DNA of 64,000 nucleotides from Pseudomonadota bacterium (GTDB lineage: Bacteria; Pseudomonadota; Alphaproteobacteria; Rhizobiales; Rhizobiaceae). Made by a program: the position numbers and the translations under genes. Each line of letters starts with the position of its first letter. Position 1 is the first letter of the stretch. Below the pieces are notes generated by a model, which saw only the letters and a list, made by a program, of their open reading frames with translations, did no database searches and had not been told where the DNA came from. Shown here piece after piece: positions 60,694 through 64,000 of this stretch. The stretch spans positions 1 to 64,000 of the forward strand of contig JAEYDD010000033.1 of NCBI GenBank assembly GCA_023404095.1, written 5' to 3'.

Positions 60694-61641
60694 ATGTCCG
60701 ATGAGAATGCGCATGGCTCCGTCGATGCCATCCGGACTGTCTCCCGCCAACTCGTTCGCGAACTGGGCTTCATGGGAGGCGATTTCGCCGGGACCGATCT
60801 TCCGCCATCGGCCGTCCATGCGCTGATCGAGATCGAGGGAGGCGGGGTCTCTGCGCGTGATCTTTCTCGGCGACTCCGTCTGGAAAAGTCGAGCATCAGC
60901 CGCATGTTGCGGAAGCTTGTCGAGGCGGGCGTGGTGCGGGAAGAGGCCGGGAGCGAAGACGGCCGCATCAAGCGACTGTCTCTGACGGAGGCCGGCAGGA
61001 AACGCGTTGAGGCCATCCACGCCTTTGCCCGTGCCCAGGTATCCGATGCGCTGGGACGGTTGTGGCCGGGTCAGGACCGCACCGTTCTGGAGGGGCTGCG
61101 ACTCTATGCCGAGGCGCTGGCGGCTACCCCGGCGGCTCGCCCCGTCGCGCCAGTTCCAACGATCGTCGGTGGGTATCGGGTGGGACTGATCGCCCGCATC
61201 ACAGCGATGCATGCACTCTACTATGCCCGGACATCCGGCTTCGGGCAGCGCTTCGAATCCGTCGTGGCTGCGGGCCTGGCGGAGTTTTTCGACCGCCTCG
61301 GCAATCCCGGCAACGAGATATGGGCGGCGATGCAGGGAAATGAAATCGTCGGCTCGATCGCGATCGACGGGGAGGACATCGGTGCGGGCAAAGCTCATCT
61401 GCGTTGGTTCATCGTCGACGATGCCCTGCGCGGCTCAGGCAGCGGCAAGCGGCTACTGGATGAGGCACTGGCGTTTGCCGACGAGAAGGGGTTTGCCGAG
61501 ACGCATCTGTGGACCTTTTCTGGTCTGGATGCCGCGCGTCATCTCTATGAAACGCGGGGTTTCGTTCTGGCGGAGGAACGTCCCGGCACCCAGTGGGGCA
61601 ATGAGGTGCTCGAGCAGCGCTTCGTACGGTTCCGCCACTGA
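60694..61641 (+). CDS. MarR-family regulator fused to a GNAT acetyltransferase
   Basis: 315 aa from ATG 60694; a longer start at 60655 would place the palindromic operator inside the gene. N-terminal winged helix (about residues 10-140; SARDLSRRLRLEKSSISRMLRKL, wing GSEDGRIKRL) and C-terminal GNAT fold (about 155-312; acetyl-CoA loop VDDALRGSGSGKRLLDEAL, ARHLYETRGFVLAEE). Such two-domain proteins are common in Rhizobiales. The acetyl acceptor is unknown; the GNAT may sense or modify the inducer. Confidence 0.92.
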   Translation: MSDENAHGSVDAIRTVSRQLVRELGFMGGDFAGTDLPPSAVHALIEIEGGGVSARDLSRRLRLEKSSISRMLRKLVEAGVVREEAGSEDGRIKRLSLTEAGRKRVEAIHAFARAQVSDALGRLWPGQDRTVLEGLRLYAEALAATPAARPVAPVPTIVGGYRVGLIARITAMHALYYARTSGFGQRFESVVAAGLAEFFDRLGNPGNEIWAAMQGNEIVGSIAIDGEDIGAGKAHLRWFIVDDALRGSGSGKRLLDEALAFADEKGFAETHLWTFSGLDAARHLYETRGFVLAEERPGTQWGNEVLEQRFVRFRH

Positions 61642-61684
61642 TGGACTGTCGGGCGGCCGCTCTGCCGAGAGCCGTGCCGGAGAC

Positions 61685-62785
61685 TTAGAGCCCGATCACC
61701 GTCAGCATCACGAAGGTTGCGAAGAGAATAAAGTGGGTCATGCCCTCGATGGCGTTCGTCATGCCGTCGTTGAGATTGATCGCGGCGACGATGAGGGTGA
61801 TCGCGACCATGACCGTCTGGACGGGGCTCATCGCCATGATGAACGGCTGCCCGGTGTACAGCGCAATCGCTTCCATCACCGGCACCGTCAGGATGACCGT
61901 CGACAGCGAGGCCCCCATCGCGATGTTGACCACCGACTGCATGCGGTTTGCAAGCGCGGCGCGCATGGCCGTCAGGATCTCGGGGGCAGCCGAGATCGCG
62001 GCGACGATGACGGCCATCAGCGCCACGGGCGCGCCGGTGCCATCCAGTCCGGCGCTCAATGTCGTAGACATCACCTCAGCGAGCGCACCGATCATGACAA
62101 CGCCGACGATGATGACGAGAATCGAGGGCAGGACGGGTTCGTCGCCGGTCTCGGCATGCTTTGCCTTTTGCCCCGCCTGTGCGGCGCGGGGGTAGGCATA
62201 GCTGAAGAAGTAGCTGTGCTGGCCGACCTGCAGGCGCAGGAAGAGCGTGTAGAGCGCAATCATGGCCAGGATCGTGAACGTGGAATAGAGCTGCCAGCTC
62301 TCGCGCGGCACGAATTCCGGCACGATCATGGAAATGCCCATGGCGGTCAGGATCATGACGCTGTAGGTGCGGCTGGAGTCGTCGTTATAGGGCTGCTCGC
62401 CGTGGCGAAGGCCGCCCAGCAGGGCGGCGAGCCCGATGATGCCGTTGATGTCGAGCATGACGGCTGCGTAGATCGTGTCGCGCACGAGGGTCGGCGAGGT
62501 CGCCTCCTGCATCATGATCGCGAGCACCACGACTTCCACCAGCACCGCCGACAGCGTGAGGATCATCGTTCCGTAGGGATCGCCCACCTTGGCGGCCAGC
62601 ACCTCGGCATGGTGCGCCACGCGCGTCGAGGCGAGAATGATGGTGGCGACGAGTCCGAAGGCGACGACAAGGGTCAACGCGCGACCTGCAGCCAGCACAT
62701 CATGTTCCGCCGCATAAGCCGCGATCGCCACGACCAGGGCGATGATGAGATTTTTTTCCTCTCGGAGACGGCGAAGGTTTATCAA
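61685..62785 (-). CDS. chaA: Calcium/proton antiporter, ChaA (CaCA) family
   Basis: 366 aa with about ten helices. Two alpha-repeat motifs of the CaCA type (GTMILTLSAVLVEVVVLAIM near residue 71 and AAISAAPEILTAMRAALANRM near 265) that include the conserved acidic residues for cation exchange. Probably exports Ca2+ (or Na+) across the inner membrane. The gene name is by family only. Confidence 0.9.
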   Translation of the reverse strand: MINLRRLREEKNLIIALVVAIAAYAAEHDVLAAGRALTLVVAFGLVATIILASTRVAHHAEVLAAKVGDPYGTMILTLSAVLVEVVVLAIMMQEATSPTLVRDTIYAAVMLDINGIIGLAALLGGLRHGEQPYNDDSSRTYSVMILTAMGISMIVPEFVPRESWQLYSTFTILAMIALYTLFLRLQVGQHSYFFSYAYPRAAQAGQKAKHAETGDEPVLPSILVIIVGVVMIGALAEVMSTTLSAGLDGTGAPVALMAVIVAAISAAPEILTAMRAALANRMQSVVNIAMGASLSTVILTVPVMEAIALYTGQPFIMAMSPVQTVMVAITLIVAAINLNDGMTNAIEGMTHFILFATFVMLTVIGL

Positions 62786-62930
62786 GATGAATACCCGTGG
62801 CTGATCCTTCGTGTGCGACGCTGGCGTAACCTGCTGGAGTTAAAGGAAAACGCCGCTCCGGCAAGATAGCGCGGTGACAAGGCTTGGCAACTCGGCGGCG
62901 ATATTGTTCTTCGATCGCGCTCGGGCAGCT

Positions 62931-63884
62931 TCAGTTGCGAAAGACGATACAGGCGCCGCCGGCGGTACGGATGCGATCGCAGAGCGCGTCGGCCTCTTTT
63001 CGCGACGGGCGCGCGATACGGGCGGTATAGCGTGGTCTCGCGCCAAAGCGGGCCTGGCGCTCGCGCTGTATCAGCGGCTTCTCGGCATTCAGCGGCGGCG
63101 GCAGCCGCTCCAATGCCATCATGAAGAGCCGGTAGGCGGCCGGCTTGTTGAAATGGGCGGCGAGCTGTACGCCCCAAGGCGCCCATTCACCCTCGTCGGG
63201 AAAATCGAAATCCTTCAGCCTGCGGCTGTCGGCAAGCGCGATGCAGGCCTGCTGGAAGGGAATGTCCCTGTCGAGGGCCAGTTCGAGCTTTTCGGGCGGC
63301 GCCTCCTTCCATTGCTCGGCCGTGTGCGCCGTGATCGCAATGACATAGGCGCGCGTTTCGAGCGGCAATCGGCCGGTCGCGATGAAGTTGGACAGTCCCC
63401 CTTCGCCGGCATTGTAGGCCGCAGCGGCAAGCCCGAGATTGCCGAAGCGGTCGCGCAGGTCGGCCAGATATTCCGCCGATTTTCCAAGAGCCTCGAGCGG
63501 GTGGAAACTATCCTTCAGCCCGCGCAACCTGGCCGTACCCGGCATGAACTGGGCGATGCCTTCGGCGCCTTTCGGGCTGACGGCATCGGGGCGGAACAGG
63601 CTTTCGCGCCAGATCAGGCGGGCGAAATAGTCGGGCGGCAGCGCATTGATATTTGCGTAGCGCTCGATCGCGCGGCAGATGTCGCGACTATACGTCTGCT
63701 GCCGGATGCACAGCCGGCTGCCGTCTGGCAGATCCCCTGCAAACAGGCAGGGCGGCGGGGCGCGGAACTCCGGCTGGGCCGTGGCGGGAAAGGCGACGAA
63801 GGCGGAAACGACGAGGGAAAAGGCGAGCGAAGACAGGACCCTGACAGGGCGCTTCAGTGCGGACCGCCATGTGCCTGCGAACAT
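62931..63884 (-). CDS. Lytic transglycosylase-domain protein
   Basis: 317 aa from ATG 63884 (GAGGAA upstream). Signal peptide (VLSSLAFSLVVSAFVAFPATA). SLT-type domain with catalytic Glu in LIWRESLFRPDAVS, GAEGIAQFMPGTA and AAYNAGEGGLSNFIATG. Cleaves peptidoglycan glycan strands with formation of anhydro-MurNAc. The remaining ~90 residues at the C-terminus are arginine-rich and not recognised. The 116 bases to the window end hold its promoter region. Confidence 0.93.
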   Translation of the reverse strand: MFAGTWRSALKRPVRVLSSLAFSLVVSAFVAFPATAQPEFRAPPPCLFAGDLPDGSRLCIRQQTYSRDICRAIERYANINALPPDYFARLIWRESLFRPDAVSPKGAEGIAQFMPGTARLRGLKDSFHPLEALGKSAEYLADLRDRFGNLGLAAAAYNAGEGGLSNFIATGRLPLETRAYVIAITAHTAEQWKEAPPEKLELALDRDIPFQQACIALADSRRLKDFDFPDEGEWAPWGVQLAAHFNKPAAYRLFMMALERLPPPLNAEKPLIQRERQARFGARPRYTARIARPSRKEADALCDRIRTAGGACIVFRN

Positions 63885-64000
63885 CGCCCCGTTCCTCGTG
63901 CCGTTGCGTGCCTGCCTTGATAGCATCGCCGAGGCTGCGCGAGAAGTGGAGTTGCATGTCGCCGCCCGGCCGGTCACTTCCGACAGGGCGATAGCCAAGG

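Overview
The window looks like chromosomal core sequence of a GC-rich alphaproteobacterium of the order Rhizobiales (Rhizobium/Ensifer/Shinella-like; genus not resolvable by eye). Grounds: an fbc-type bc1 operon, a BA14K-family protein, a SoxR with its sox box, the lgt-midA-pgeF order, a PetP/PetR-like regulator pair, and intergenic palindromes of the rhizobial mosaic type. No rRNA, tRNA, CRISPR array, insertion sequence or prophage was recognised.

Layout. 1-3750: 3'-truncated gene (minus strand, TTG start) for a very large repeat protein. 4099-8942: Tat-exported peptide-type binding protein, CNNM/CorC membrane protein, SoxR with a divergent FMN reductase across a sox box, and TrmL. 9337-15037: two paralogous ABC exporters with a sugar MFS permease on the opposite strand between them. 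15294-18064: Rieske protein, cytochrome b and cytochrome c1. 18112-18802: PemK/MazF-like toxin with an unrecognised partner. 18976-24414: apt, two MaoC hydratases, a DUF2157 membrane protein, ychF, clpS and pth. 24543-27717: GGDEF-EAL sensor plus a periplasmic binding protein. 27897-29913: rplY and benE. 30055-38503: an accessory surface/secretion stretch with a two-domain Kazal lipoprotein, a broken sulfotransferase, a 1284-aa cadherin-like/RTX protein with 351-bp tandem repeats, and a second RTX protein; prs sits between the two RTX genes. 38650-43605: a lipoprotein and the M24-pgeF-midA-lgt run. 43839-50231: ubiK, ybjN-like, proC, csaA, sensor kinase, OmpR regulator, MarR regulator and a branched-chain aminotransferase. 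50286-58920: small proteins, hppD with a divergent Lrp regulator, an MBL hydrolase, BA14K protein, cold-shock protein, DMT exporter, sugar dehydrogenase and a degenerate EAL protein. 59226-63884: aspartate aminotransferase, MarR-GNAT fusion, Ca2+/H+ antiporter and lytic transglycosylase.

Most of the window is housekeeping. The accessory signal is in three large calcium-binding/repeat proteins built for type I secretion (no transporter genes are in view), a toxin-antitoxin-like pair whose upstream region carries two poly-G tracts inside a promoter-like spacer, and a c-di-GMP enzyme paired with a periplasmic binding protein. Several regulatory sites can be read directly: a sox box, a MarR-type palindrome, many terminators and one dense hairpin array. 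Functions are assigned from sequence motifs alone, without database searches.
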